Part shown: piece by piece, positions 7,719-15,712 of the stretch | How the letters are laid out: every line of letters starts with the position of its first letter | How positions within the stretch are numbered: the stretch's first letter is position 1 | Assembly: GCF_004361815.1 (NCBI RefSeq) | Contig: NZ_SNWA01000003.1 | Location: 248,001-312,000 of the forward strand | Reading direction: 5' to 3' | DNA from: Paraburkholderia sp. BL10I2N1 | GTDB lineage: Bacteria; Pseudomonadota; Gammaproteobacteria; Burkholderiales; Burkholderiaceae | Length of the DNA: 64,000 nt | Position numbers and translations under genes: made by a program | The notes under the pieces: model-generated | Seen by the model: the letters and a program-made list of their open reading frames with translations, nothing else | What the model was told of the DNA's origin: nothing | Databases searched by the model: none

Positions 7719-9785
7719 TCAGATGTCCACCTCCTCGCCTCCCGGCTTGACCGTCTGTGGTTGCGATTGCGGCTCTCCCGCCTGGACGGGGGCCGGCTGT
7801 GGCGTGACGACCGGTTGCGGCGCGACCGGCTGAACCGGTGGTAGCGTCCGGGGCGCATCGGCGCCTGGCGCCGGGCTCGCGGCGAAGCTGATCTCTTCGC
7901 CGCCCCGCTGGGTGCGGACGAACTCCTTCAGCATCTGGGCGCGGTAGGTCGCCCAGTCGATCGGCGTGGACAGCGCGGCCCCGAGCTCGTTCGAATTGAG
8001 CAGGATCGGGATGATGGTTTCCTTGAGGTCCGGGGGCAGGAGCGACAGGAGCGGCACGACGTCGGCGAAAGCGATCGCGTTCCACCAGCCGGCGTGGCTC
8101 AAGGTCGCGGCCCAGCCATAAGGATCGAGAGCGAGCGCGGGGTTGCCGCCCGACGCGGTCACCTCGATCGCCTGATCGCTCGATTCGTAGATCTTGGTCG
8201 CGGATTCCTTCGTCTTGAATCCGCTGCGTGCGCTCGCCGTCACCGCCTTGTAGCTGCCCTGCACATCGGCGCTGAATTCACGCACGCGCTCGTTCTTGTC
8301 GGTATTGGCCTCGAGCTTGCGGTCCTGTCGATAGATCAGCTTGCCGCCGAAGATCGTGCGCAGCGGCACATGGGTGCCGTAGCTATCGAGGATGCGTGCG
8401 AGCGCACCGACACAGTCCGCGCCCGCCTTGCCTTTCGCGAGGGCCGCGAGTGCGGTCGCATCATCGAAAAAGGGCTTGGAGAGCACGATGCTGCGCGGAT
8501 CGATGACAACCTCGCCCCGCGCGACGAGATACTCGACCCGCAGGTGCAGCTCGCTGCTTGCGGTTTCTCTCGACCGGGTCGTTTCGTCCTTGTAATCCGA
8601 CTTGATGGAAAGGCTCGCCGCCTTGCCCTCGACGCCGACCGAGCCGCCGACGTTCCATGAGAGCGAAGAGGAGATGGCGTCGAGGGTGCGCACCTGGGTA
8701 GCCGAGGCCGAGAAGCGCGTCGACGTGATCGGGCGGACCACCGCGACGAAGTCTTCCTTCGATTCGGCGTCGAAGGCCGGGCGCAGCGCACGCTCGAGCT
8801 CGTAGCTGCCATCGGCCGCGAGCACGAACCGCAGGCCGTGCAGGTGACGCAACGCGGCGAGCAGCGCCGCCTGCTCGGAGACGTCCATGCGATCGAAGAC
8901 GTCCTGCGGCGCACCGACGGGGATGGTCGGCCGGCCGAGGAAAGGCGCGAGCAGGTCCTGGGTATCGCGCAGGCTCGGCGTCGCGCCGGACCCGGCGGGT
9001 GCCGCGGCGGTGGTCGTGGTCGACGAACCCGAGGACGACGCGCCCGGTGTCGTCGCGGCATTGCGCTTGCGCGGAGTCTCGAAGCGAAAACGGAGGAGTC
9101 CGAGCTTGTCGTCGGCCTTGCCGAGCTTGCCACCTACGGTTTCGAAAGGCTCCATGTCGAGCGGCACGGCCTTCTGCGCGCTGTCGAGGAAGGGCAGATC
9201 GGCCGGCGCGTCTTCCTTGAGAAAGGCGCGCAGATCCTTGAGGGTCTTGTCCTCGCCGCCGCCGGGCCAGTCGATGGCCTTGGGTTTGCCGCCGTCCTTG
9301 AGCAGGAGCAGCTTGTAGATCTTCGGCACTGCCGCCGGCGCTGGTCTGGATTCGCGCTCGACCGCGAGTTCGTCGAGCCGGCGCAGATAGGTGCCGTCCT
9401 CGTCGGCGGTGGCGACGGGCTCGCCGCCGATGACGAACACGTCGGCGTCCGCGATCAGCTTCGCGTTGTTCTTGCGGAACTGGCCGAGCGTCTCGTCGGG
9501 CCGAACGAAGACCGGGTGCTTCTTGCCCGCCTTGTCGACGAAGGTGAGGGTACGGCGTATCGGCACGATCGCCACGACCATGCTGTCGGTGATTCGCGTG
9601 TTGCTCTCGTCGGCATCAGGGACCACCTTGAGCGTCTCCGCGCTGGTGCCGCTGCGGAACTGGTCCTCGGTGTCCATCTCGCCGGTGCTGATGAAGACCT
9701 TGCGCAGGTCAGCGAGCGTCGCGTCATCGGGCGCGGCGTCGGGGCGCGACTTGCTGTCGCGTGCCTGGAGCGTGTAACTGATCAC
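7719..9785 (-). CDS. MACPF (membrane attack complex/perforin) domain protein with repeat-like N-terminus
   Basis: 688 aa. The MACPF signature is seen at residues 469-481 (YGTHVPLRTIFGG: the Y-G-T-H core and following Gly-Gly), in a domain spanning roughly 290-620. Residues 1-235 hold three similar modules of about 75 aa, each with a beta strand then a TL-x-(D/Q)-(L/F)-R helix (residues 23-28, 99-104, 181-186), probably beta-grasp-like. A Ser/Thr/Ala linker follows (245-270). The last 50 residues are Pro/Gln-rich. There is no signal peptide, so release would need a non-Sec route or lysis. Start is GTG at 9785 with AGGGAGGGC upstream; no ATG fits. The family forms ring pores in target membranes; bacterial members are little studied. 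It is flanked by co-directional genes at 22 bp (upstream) and 58 bp (downstream), suggesting an operon. Confidence 0.85.
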   Translation of the reverse strand: MISYTLQARDSKSRPDAAPDDATLADLRKVFISTGEMDTEDQFRSGTSAETLKVVPDADESNTRITDSMVVAIVPIRRTLTFVDKAGKKHPVFVRPDETLGQFRKNNAKLIADADVFVIGGEPVATADEDGTYLRRLDELAVERESRPAPAAVPKIYKLLLLKDGGKPKAIDWPGGGEDKTLKDLRAFLKEDAPADLPFLDSAQKAVPLDMEPFETVGGKLGKADDKLGLLRFRFETPRKRNAATTPGASSSGSSTTTTAAAPAGSGATPSLRDTQDLLAPFLGRPTIPVGAPQDVFDRMDVSEQAALLAALRHLHGLRFVLAADGSYELERALRPAFDAESKEDFVAVVRPITSTRFSASATQVRTLDAISSSLSWNVGGSVGVEGKAASLSIKSDYKDETTRSRETASSELHLRVEYLVARGEVVIDPRSIVLSKPFFDDATALAALAKGKAGADCVGALARILDSYGTHVPLRTIFGGKLIYRQDRKLEANTDKNERVREFSADVQGSYKAVTASARSGFKTKESATKIYESSDQAIEVTASGGNPALALDPYGWAATLSHAGWWNAIAFADVVPLLSLLPPDLKETIIPILLNSNELGAALSTPIDWATYRAQMLKEFVRTQRGGEEISFAASPAPGADAPRTLPPVQPVAPQPVVTPQPAPVQAGEPQSQPQTVKPGGEEVDI

Positions 9786-9806
9786 TTTGATGCCCTCCCT
9801 TTTCCG

Positions 9807-10790
9807 CTATGCCGATGTGATCTTCCTGCGCGCGAGTTCGAGCGCCTCCGGCGAGTTCACGATGACCAACTTGATATCGACCGCCACCTCGCCCCCGGCT
9901 TCGGCTGGCACGATTGGCACGGCCGGTCGTGCGGGGATCGCGGCGCCGTGCGCGAGATAACCCATGAGGCCGGACGCCGCGGTGAGCACGGCCTGCACTT
10001 CGGCGGCCGCGACGGGCGCAGGAGCCGGTGCGGGCGCCGGCGCCGGCGCGGCGGCGGGCTTCGTGACCGGCAGCGGCTGAGAGAAATCGGTCGGCACATC
10101 GAAGTGCGCGTCGGTGTCTGCGAGTTCCTTTTCCGACACGCGCCCGGCGATGCCTTCCGAAATGAAATGGGTGTCGACGTCGAAAATGCCTTCCGTGCTT
10201 TTCAGCTCGCGCAGATGCCTGAGCAACTTTCCGATGCCGTCCTTGGGGACGTTGTCGATGCGCTTGCCGGGCGCATAGGCAGCCATCAGCGCCGCGAGTT
10301 CCTCGTAGTCCTGGCGCGAACAGAAGGGACCGAGGTCGGTCCAGCGCAAGCCGGCCGCGTCCACCTTGATGAGCGGGATGGCCTTGAGCGTGATGATCTG
10401 GCGGTCGTCGGGGGAGATGTCGGGGCCGTCGAGACTCACCACGTCCCGCGCGACCGCGGACAGCGCGCGGTTGCTGTCGACCCAGCGGTCGAGCAGCACC
10501 GAGCCCTGACTGTCGAGGCCGTTCGGGTCGAAGTTGTCCGCGCTCTGCACGACCATGGCCTGCGTGGGCGCACCGGGCCGCTCGCGGCCACGCACCTCGA
10601 GCCGCGCCTGAAAGCCCCGTCGACCCGAGCTGGCAACCGAGAAGGTGAACGGCCGATCGCGAACGATCAGGAGCATCACGCTATTGTCTTTCTCGACAAA
10701 GAATCCACCCGGCCCTCCTGTCCCGCTCAGAAAGTTGATGACGGTCCGACCGCGAGTAACCTTGTCAGAGACGCTTCCGGTGATTGGCAT
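9807..10790 (-). CDS. Unknown protein upstream of and probably co-transcribed with the MACPF gene
   Basis: 327 aa starting MPITGSVSDKVTRGRTVINF, with a very strong GGAGGAGGG before the ATG. Residues 1-~125 look beta-rich (FFVEKDNSVMLLIVRDRPF, QARLEVRGRE); ~130-235 is mixed. A run of alternating Ala-Pro (near residue 260) links to a hydrophobic stretch AVLTAASGLMGYLAHGA that may be a short amphipathic or membrane-inserting helix, then a beta tail. There is no signal peptide. I do not recognise the family. It ends 21 bp before the MACPF start, so coupling is likely and it may be a chaperone, scaffold or second toxin component. Very GC-rich like the MACPF gene. Confidence 0.75.
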   Translation of the reverse strand: MPITGSVSDKVTRGRTVINFLSGTGGPGGFFVEKDNSVMLLIVRDRPFTFSVASSGRRGFQARLEVRGRERPGAPTQAMVVQSADNFDPNGLDSQGSVLLDRWVDSNRALSAVARDVVSLDGPDISPDDRQIITLKAIPLIKVDAAGLRWTDLGPFCSRQDYEELAALMAAYAPGKRIDNVPKDGIGKLLRHLRELKSTEGIFDVDTHFISEGIAGRVSEKELADTDAHFDVPTDFSQPLPVTKPAAAPAPAPAPAPAPVAAAEVQAVLTAASGLMGYLAHGAAIPARPAVPIVPAEAGGEVAVDIKLVIVNSPEALELARRKITSA

Positions 10791-11168
10791 GATCCCTCCT
10801 CCGAACGTCGCCACCTGCCGACGCTGCATTATCGTAAGCAATCCATATCAATGAATCGGGAATCGAAACAGCCCGGCATCATCGTGTCGACGCGCGCGAC
10901 GTGATCCCGCGGCGTTGAACGTGAGCCATACGTCTCGTCACGATCCGATAACGGCTCCTGCGAAAACAGAGTGAGTAATTGAAAGTCCTGTGACTGATGC
11001 TTATGGACTTAGCATTTTCTCTCATCCTTGGGTCGACTGGTTGACCGCCTAACGCATAGCTAACCGGCGCGCCCCCGGAAACCACTAATTCAGCTCTATC
11101 CATACACGCCTAACGCTTCGCATCAGTCCGAGTAGATGCCGATTGTTGGGCTTATTCACTGTGCTGGA
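10791..11168. other. Intergenic gap inside the MACPF region
   Basis: No gene seen. Composition falls in GC relative to the MACPF gene. The motif CGCCTAACGC occurs twice (about 11046 and 11106). This interval probably holds the promoter of the 9807-10790/MACPF operon, but no clear -35/-10 pair stands out. Confidence 0.3.
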
Positions 11169-11522
11169 TTACATTCGACTCAGAACTGTGATCAGTCGTT
11201 GATTGGCTTCAGCCGCTTGGAACAGCCGAAACTCTGGCTGGCCTAAGTGCGCCCTCACATCATTGAAAGCGTCATTAAAAGGCGCCCTCTGCGCGGGACC
11301 TTGAAGCACGACTTGAACTTGATTAACTTCTAATCCATTGACATTATCCCAGCCAAACGGATTTCCATCTCCGCCGTTCTGATTAATCCACGTTTGTATG
11401 CCGTTAAAATAAGCCGTATAGGCAGCGATGTATTGGGCTTGATTCTGAAGGTTACAACCGGCCCATGTCGCGACATTTGGGTCCTGCATTTGCGCTGCAA
11501 GTTGTGCTGGGTCGAATGGCAT
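11169..11522 (-). CDS. Small hypothetical protein, first gene of the MACPF region
   Basis: 117 aa starting MPFDPAQLAAQMQDPNVATW, with AAAGGAG eight bases before the ATG, which I prefer to longer starts. It is hydrophilic and helical, with a Gln/Asn-rich middle (NGIQTWINQNGGDGNPFGW) and no signal peptide or membrane segment. Family not recognised. Lower in GC than the MACPF gene. Same strand as the MACPF cluster but 379 bp away, so it probably has its own transcript. Confidence 0.65.
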   Translation of the reverse strand: MPFDPAQLAAQMQDPNVATWAGCNLQNQAQYIAAYTAYFNGIQTWINQNGGDGNPFGWDNVNGLEVNQVQVVLQGPAQRAPFNDAFNDVRAHLGQPEFRLFQAAEANQRLITVLSRM

Positions 11523-11728
11523 CACAGTGCTCCTTTCGGTTTGCATTTCCCTACTGTTCCGAGGTCGAGACATCGACACGACGGATCTCACTGCCCAAGA
11601 ACTGAAGCGTACGCTGGGCATCCTGTAGCGCGCTCAAAGCGCGACAAAACACCCGCTTGTGATAAAAGGGCGGAGCTGTTAGCCAATCGGTTTTGAGAGA
11701 TCACGGTAAGCGTTGAGCGCCGCCATTG

Positions 11729-11842
11729 GAAGACGAAGCGTGGGATGGCGTATTTAACTTAGGATTTTTCAGACGAAATAGATATGCCACTCTTTGCGTA
11801 TTGACCGGCGACCCAAATCGTGATGTGGCGATTCAAGCGCGA
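11729..11842 (-). pseudogene. In-frame remnant of a LuxR-type regulator's 3' end
   Basis: Read on the minus strand this DNA ends WVAGQYAKSGISISSEKS then TAA (11759-11761), matching the C-terminus of the intact regulator at 13099-13563 (WVAGQCAKSGVPVAPDKS). Similarity also covers about 30 bp downstream of the stop and fades upstream near 11842. No HTH-coding sequence is left. With the intact copy it forms an imperfect direct repeat about 1.34 kb apart that brackets the lysozyme gene. Confidence 0.75.
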
Positions 11843-12035
11843 AGAGAGTTCGAGTCAATGCCCGGCAGCGTTGATTACTCGTGCGAGCCGAACCAAGGTT
11901 TTTCGAAAGGTGGATTCAACGTAATCCACGCCGCCGCATGGCCAGACCTCCTATCATGTAAAGCACGGCGGCCGATCGTTAGTTCCGATTTGTCAGCACT
12001 ACAGACAACTGAGCGGTTTATTCTTTGGAGATCGT

Positions 12036-12671
12036 ATGGACACTGAAACATTCCAGCGCGCGGCGAGCCTCTCGCCGGCGCTCGCCGAACGCTGGATCTC
12101 AGCGATCACGGCGGCCGCCGACGAGTTCGACATCAACACGCCCGCACGCCTTGCCGCGTGGCTTGCGCAGATGGGGCATGAGAGCGGCGGATTCAGGCTG
12201 CTGAGCGAGAGCTTCAACTATGCGCCGGATGCACTGAAAATTTTCTCGCGCATTCCCGCAGGCATGCGTTCGCAACTCGGACGACAGCCAGGCGAGACGA
12301 CGGTCCCTATCGCAAGGCAACAGCAGATTGCGAACCTGGCCTACGCCGGCCGGTTCGGTAACGGCGACGCCGCGAGCGGAGACGGCTGGCGCTATCGGGG
12401 GCGCGGGCTGAAGCAGGTTACGTTCAAGGACAACTACCTGGACGCCGGCCGCGCGCTCGGCGTCGACCTCGTGAATGACCCGGATCAGCTCGCGACGGAC
12501 GATCGGCTCGCAGCGCGCAGCGCCGGCTGGTACTGGAAGTCACGCGGCTGCAACGAGGCCGCTGACCGACGCGACTTTGACGCGTGCACACGGGCAATCA
12601 ATCCTGCCATGGACGGGAAGCCGGGGCGCGACGCGCGCTACAAGACGTGTTGCGACGCCCTGCTCAAATAG
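12036..12671 (+). CDS. GH19 family lysozyme/endolysin
   Basis: 211 aa, cytoplasmic (no signal peptide). It matches phage-type glycoside hydrolase family 19 enzymes that cut peptidoglycan: LAAWLAQMGHESGGF with the likely catalytic Glu at residue 49, LLSESFNYAPDAL with the second acidic residue near 58, and GWRYRGRGLKQVTFKDNY, the GH19 substrate-cleft motif. The ATG at 12036 follows TGGAGATCG. Length is typical of phage endolysins. No holin, spanin or structural phage genes are nearby, so this is not an obvious prophage. It lies between the MACPF cluster and the dual-HTH regulator and could provide cell lysis or wall passage for release of leaderless proteins, which is only an inference. Confidence 0.9.
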   Translation: MDTETFQRAASLSPALAERWISAITAAADEFDINTPARLAAWLAQMGHESGGFRLLSESFNYAPDALKIFSRIPAGMRSQLGRQPGETTVPIARQQQIANLAYAGRFGNGDAASGDGWRYRGRGLKQVTFKDNYLDAGRALGVDLVNDPDQLATDDRLAARSAGWYWKSRGCNEAADRRDFDACTRAINPAMDGKPGRDARYKTCCDALLK

Positions 12672-13066
12672 GAGGCTCGGTGTCGACCTGTGTCAAGGGG
12701 AAGGTCATGAGATCCCTGCCCGCTACGCTCGAAACCGCGACGCCCCCCGATGGGGATCATGCTGCCGATGCCCACTCCGATCACCGCGACGGCGAATCCG
12801 GCGACCACAGTTCCGTCACCGGTCGGACCCGATCCGCCGCCTCCTACACCAAGCCTCCCGGCGAACAACTGTTCCTCCAGCGAGACCTCAACGAGCCCTG
12901 CTGCTCGACTTCATTTCAGGCCGAGAGGATGTGCATATCCGGGATATCGGCGACATCAAGTACCCGGTTCGGCAAGACGACAGAGTTGGAGCCGCGCGCG
13001 AAGCGACGCGATGATCATGCGCTTGTTCAGTTTCGATCGGTCGGATCAGAAGCCGGCGACCTGGAG
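12672..13066. other. Gap downstream of the lysozyme gene, possibly a decayed small gene
   Basis: AAGGGGAAGGTC precedes an ATG at about 12708 (MRSLPATLETATPPD...), but the frame then turns compositionally odd, while another frame reads a Pro-rich stretch ending GPDPPPPTPSLP. This is consistent with a frameshifted small gene, perhaps a lysis accessory, but too weak to call. Confidence 0.25.
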
Positions 13067-13180
13067 GTGAAGACGAAGCGCGGGGTGGCGTACTTGACTC
13101 AGGATTTGTCAGGCGCGACAGGTACGCCACTCTTTGCACATTGACCGGCGACCCAGGCTGTGAGCTGACGGGTCGAGTGC
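13067..13180 (-). repeat. Direct repeat partner of 11729-11842 (3' end of the intact LuxR-type gene)
   Basis: Includes the last ~27 codons of the regulator gene and ~30 bp beyond its stop. Aligned with 11729-11842 it matches in blocks such as GCCACTCTTTGC and TTGACCGGCGACCCA. The pair brackets the lysozyme gene. Confidence 0.7.
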
Positions 13181-13563
13181 ATGCCGAGTTTGCGCAGAAC
13201 ATGCTCGCGATGTTTGTCGACGGTGCGCGAGCTGATCTTCAAAGCACGCGCGATCTCTTTGCTGGATAGTCCACGACAAAGGAATGCCACCACGCGAGTT
13301 TCGGCAGGAGTCAATCCGTGATCGGGCAGAGACAGCGCGAGCGCGTTATCGAGACGAGCCCAAAGATGCTGGCAAGCAATGGAAGATGTGGTTGAGGCCG
13401 CCCTTTTTTGCTTTATTCGAGCGCCGTGGCGACGCACCGTGTCGATGCTGATTCCGAGTTGCGCGGCAATGGCTTTGTTGCTGATGCCCCGGGTGACCAG
13501 TTCGAGGATTTCCTCTTGTCGCGGCGTCAGAGCGCTGCTCGACCCGGTGCGCGTGGCCTTCAA
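13099..13563 (-). CDS. Small regulator with two LuxR/GerE-type HTH domains
   Basis: 154 aa with no sensor or receiver domain. HTH 1 spans residues ~12-54 (LTPRQEEILELVTRGISNKA, IDTVRRHGARIKQK); HTH 2 spans ~84-141 (LTPAETRVVAFLCRGLSSKE, SRTVDKHREHVLRKLGMHS). Both keep the LTP(R/A) start, the G-x-S-(N/K)-(K/E)-(A/E)-IA turn and the TV recognition helix. Normal LuxR proteins have one HTH at the C-terminus after a ~150-aa ligand or receiver domain, so two HTHs and nothing else is unusual. The longest start is a TTG at 13563 without a good ribosome site, so the N-terminus is uncertain. The gene may be a truncated relic or bind DNA as a monomer at paired sites. A perfect palindrome lies 156 bp upstream. 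Confidence 0.8.
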   Translation of the reverse strand: MKATRTGSSSALTPRQEEILELVTRGISNKAIAAQLGISIDTVRRHGARIKQKRAASTTSSIACQHLWARLDNALALSLPDHGLTPAETRVVAFLCRGLSSKEIARALKISSRTVDKHREHVLRKLGMHSTRQLTAWVAGQCAKSGVPVAPDKS

Positions 13564-13718
13564 CGAGTTCGTTGCCGCTATTCTGGTCTATTGCGTTTCA
13601 GAACATGAATGAACTACCTCGTTACGTCAGCATGACCGATATTCTACGATGCCAAGTATAGGTCGAATGCGGCACTCGGCATGATCGTTCGCAATCCGGG
13701 CAATCACGGCGCGGCACA

Positions 13719-13743
13719 CTGTTAATGCACAGTGCATTAACAG
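13719..13743. promoter_or_regulatory. Perfect 12-1-12 palindrome, candidate operator
   Basis: Arms CTGTTAATGCAC and GTGCATTAACAG flank a single A. It lies 156 bp upstream of the dual-HTH regulator gene in otherwise unstructured AT-richer DNA. Its symmetry suits a dimeric regulator; without a T-tract it is not a good terminator. Confidence 0.6.
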
Positions 13744-14771
13744 AAAACCGTTGTTAAAATCGGCCCCCGTGGCGCCTTACCCCACAAGGGTTCCACTAGT
13801 TACCCGCGTGTTGTCGCTCAATTTTAGAGGTCCGTTCCGGTTGCCGGAATCCTCGACTGGCGTTCGCTCTCCGCATTTTTCAGGTAAATAGATTACAAAT
13901 TTCCGTTGCCTTTGTGTTGATATGCACAGATGTGCTTCCGATCCGCAACGGCGCTCGTGGCGTGCGTCGTGTCCGCGCATCCTTCGACGTGAAACGCATA
14001 TCCATTGATCATTGGAGTGATCAAAAGCGCGGCCGCTCGAATGTATCATTCGCTCCGACTTGGGCTGCTGCCGTCCCTCCGAATTCTTGCCGCGATAACC
14101 CGCTCGTTATAACCCTCATCCCTCACTACGGAGCGCCCGCGTCCAGAATAGCGTTGGTCCGGTGTCGCCGACTCTTCGCGGGCAGCTACGCGGGACGTCC
14201 GAAGCACCCCGGAAGCGGCCATCGAGGTCGCGCCGGCGCGAAGGACTGTTGTGGGTCGACAAGACTCATTCGCCAATAACGAAAGCTGACATTCGCCGGC
14301 ACCGGGTCACGAATGTCGGCTAAGCGATCTCGAACTGCCGCACGTTTTTCAGCGGCGACCGTCCGGAAAGGCCGATTTGCTTCCATCGCGCATCCGGCAG
14401 GTTTCGGAGTACTGCAGTCATTCCAACGGCAGGATTCCCTGCTCGCCGAATGGCAGGTCATGGCCGGGTGGCGCCCGACGACCGAGCGCGGCGATCTCCT
14501 CCGAAGCAGCGCTCATGCAAAAGGCATGACCCGACCCCGAACTGCCTTTCGGGCGTCGTGGCCTCAAAGGCTGCTTGCAGAGGCGGAGCCGCCGCTCAAA
14601 CGGCCTCCGCTCGGGGTACTGGTAACGTCGACCTTACGGCAGGCAAGCCACGACTACGGCGACGGAACGCCATCAAGCGAACTGGGCGGAAGAGACGGCT
14701 CTTTTCCATGAATTAAACATCGTGCGGATGTGGGAAGCTGAAAAAAGACCTCGAACGGAAAAATCACCGCT
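13744..14771. other. Non-coding gap of about 1 kb
   Basis: No gene with credible start and composition. A few 75-130 codon frames are Arg/Ser-rich and lack ribosome sites. Parts of 14290-14600 resemble decayed intergenic repeat material. Confidence 0.3.
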
Positions 14772-15224
14772 GTGTTACCTTCCAGATCGCTCGCAGCATT
14801 GATTTTCGTGCTGGCCATGTCCTCGTCCGCGTATTACTTCCTGACGATGCAAGCCGCGCATAGCAAGCAGTACGGGAACACGCTCGAACTCGCGGGCAAG
14901 CTCTCCCGGGACCAGAGCATTTACGAGCAAGTAACGATGCTCGTCGAAGATGAGCAAAAGCCGGTGCTCGCCCTTAATGGCTATAGTGATGTCGAATCGC
15001 TGAAAAAGCGCATCTACGCCGAGCAGGACGACTATGCGCGCGACGAGCAACGTACCCAGTCCCTCGAGCGGCAACTTGAGTACGCGTGTTATCTCCTCGT
15101 TTGTGTCGCAGTGGTGACACCAGCGCTGCTCACGGCCTTGCTGAATGTCTCCAGCCGGAAACGTCCCGCCGAGTCTGGCCCGGCCCATGCGGAGACAGTA
15201 CTGGCCCATGCCGAGACTGCATAA
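14772..15224 (+). CDS. Hypothetical membrane protein with two transmembrane segments and a central coiled coil
   Basis: 150 aa. A hydrophobic segment at residues ~6-25 (LAALIFVLAMSSSAYYFL) is followed by ~75 charged helical residues with coiled-coil character (ESLKKRIYAEQDDYARDEQR), a second hydrophobic segment at ~103-125 (YACYLLVCVAVVTPALLTAL) and an Ala/Glu-rich tail. Both termini would face the cytoplasm with the coiled coil in the periplasm, as in some signalling or spanin-like proteins. The start is a GTG at 14772; the ribosome site is weak. No recognised family. Stands alone between two gaps. Confidence 0.6.
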   Translation: MLPSRSLAALIFVLAMSSSAYYFLTMQAAHSKQYGNTLELAGKLSRDQSIYEQVTMLVEDEQKPVLALNGYSDVESLKKRIYAEQDDYARDEQRTQSLERQLEYACYLLVCVAVVTPALLTALLNVSSRKRPAESGPAHAETVLAHAETA

Positions 15225-15712
15225 GACCCGCATGACTGCGACTTGTGCTGCACTTTTCGCCGGTGAGGCTAGAGACAAGCCTGAACGACAGAAAGCCGCA
15301 TGCACCATCACCGGGATGCGCGTGAAGCCCCGGCATCATGCAGCATTCATGCCGGGGAGGTAAAGCGCGTCGGGCGAAGCATGACCCGCGGGGAAAGGGA
15401 ATTGGCTGGACTGCGCTTTCTAGCTAATCAACGACTTTCTAAGTCTTTCCGTCAAGCATCTCGGCAGTGCCAATCAGAAATAGTTGGATTGGGCGGATTT
15501 GTGAAGCGAATTCGTTAGACTGGTTGCCTGCCCTCGTGGCAAAGGGAATTTCGTGAGTTGGAAGGCCGGAAGCCGACCCACAAGAGACACTCAGTTTTCC
15601 TAATAGCCGTCACTCAACCTTTACAGCGCGGTCCTGTGTAATCAACTCGGGTCCTGCGCCTTGATTCATGCGGGGTGACGTGAACTCTGCATCACGTTGT
15701 TTGTTGATTTCA
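15225..15712. other. Non-coding gap
   Basis: No gene seen. Holds a short piece of the dispersed repeat (15564-15580). Confidence 0.35.
15564..15580 (+). repeat. Dispersed intergenic repeat, short copy
   Basis: GGCCGGAAGCCGACCCA matches the right half of the copy at 241-268. Flanking sequence is too degraded to extend the match. Confidence 0.35.

Noticed and set aside
8838..10904. 688-codon plus-strand open frame opposite the MACPF and 327-aa genes
   Set aside because: Its product is His/Arg/Val-rich, spans two minus-strand genes that have strong ribosome sites and a recognised domain, and is a complementary-strand artefact of high GC.
11700..12671. Complete prophage or lysis cassette
   Set aside because: Only a GH19 enzyme is present; no holin, spanin, terminase, portal or tail genes could be found nearby.
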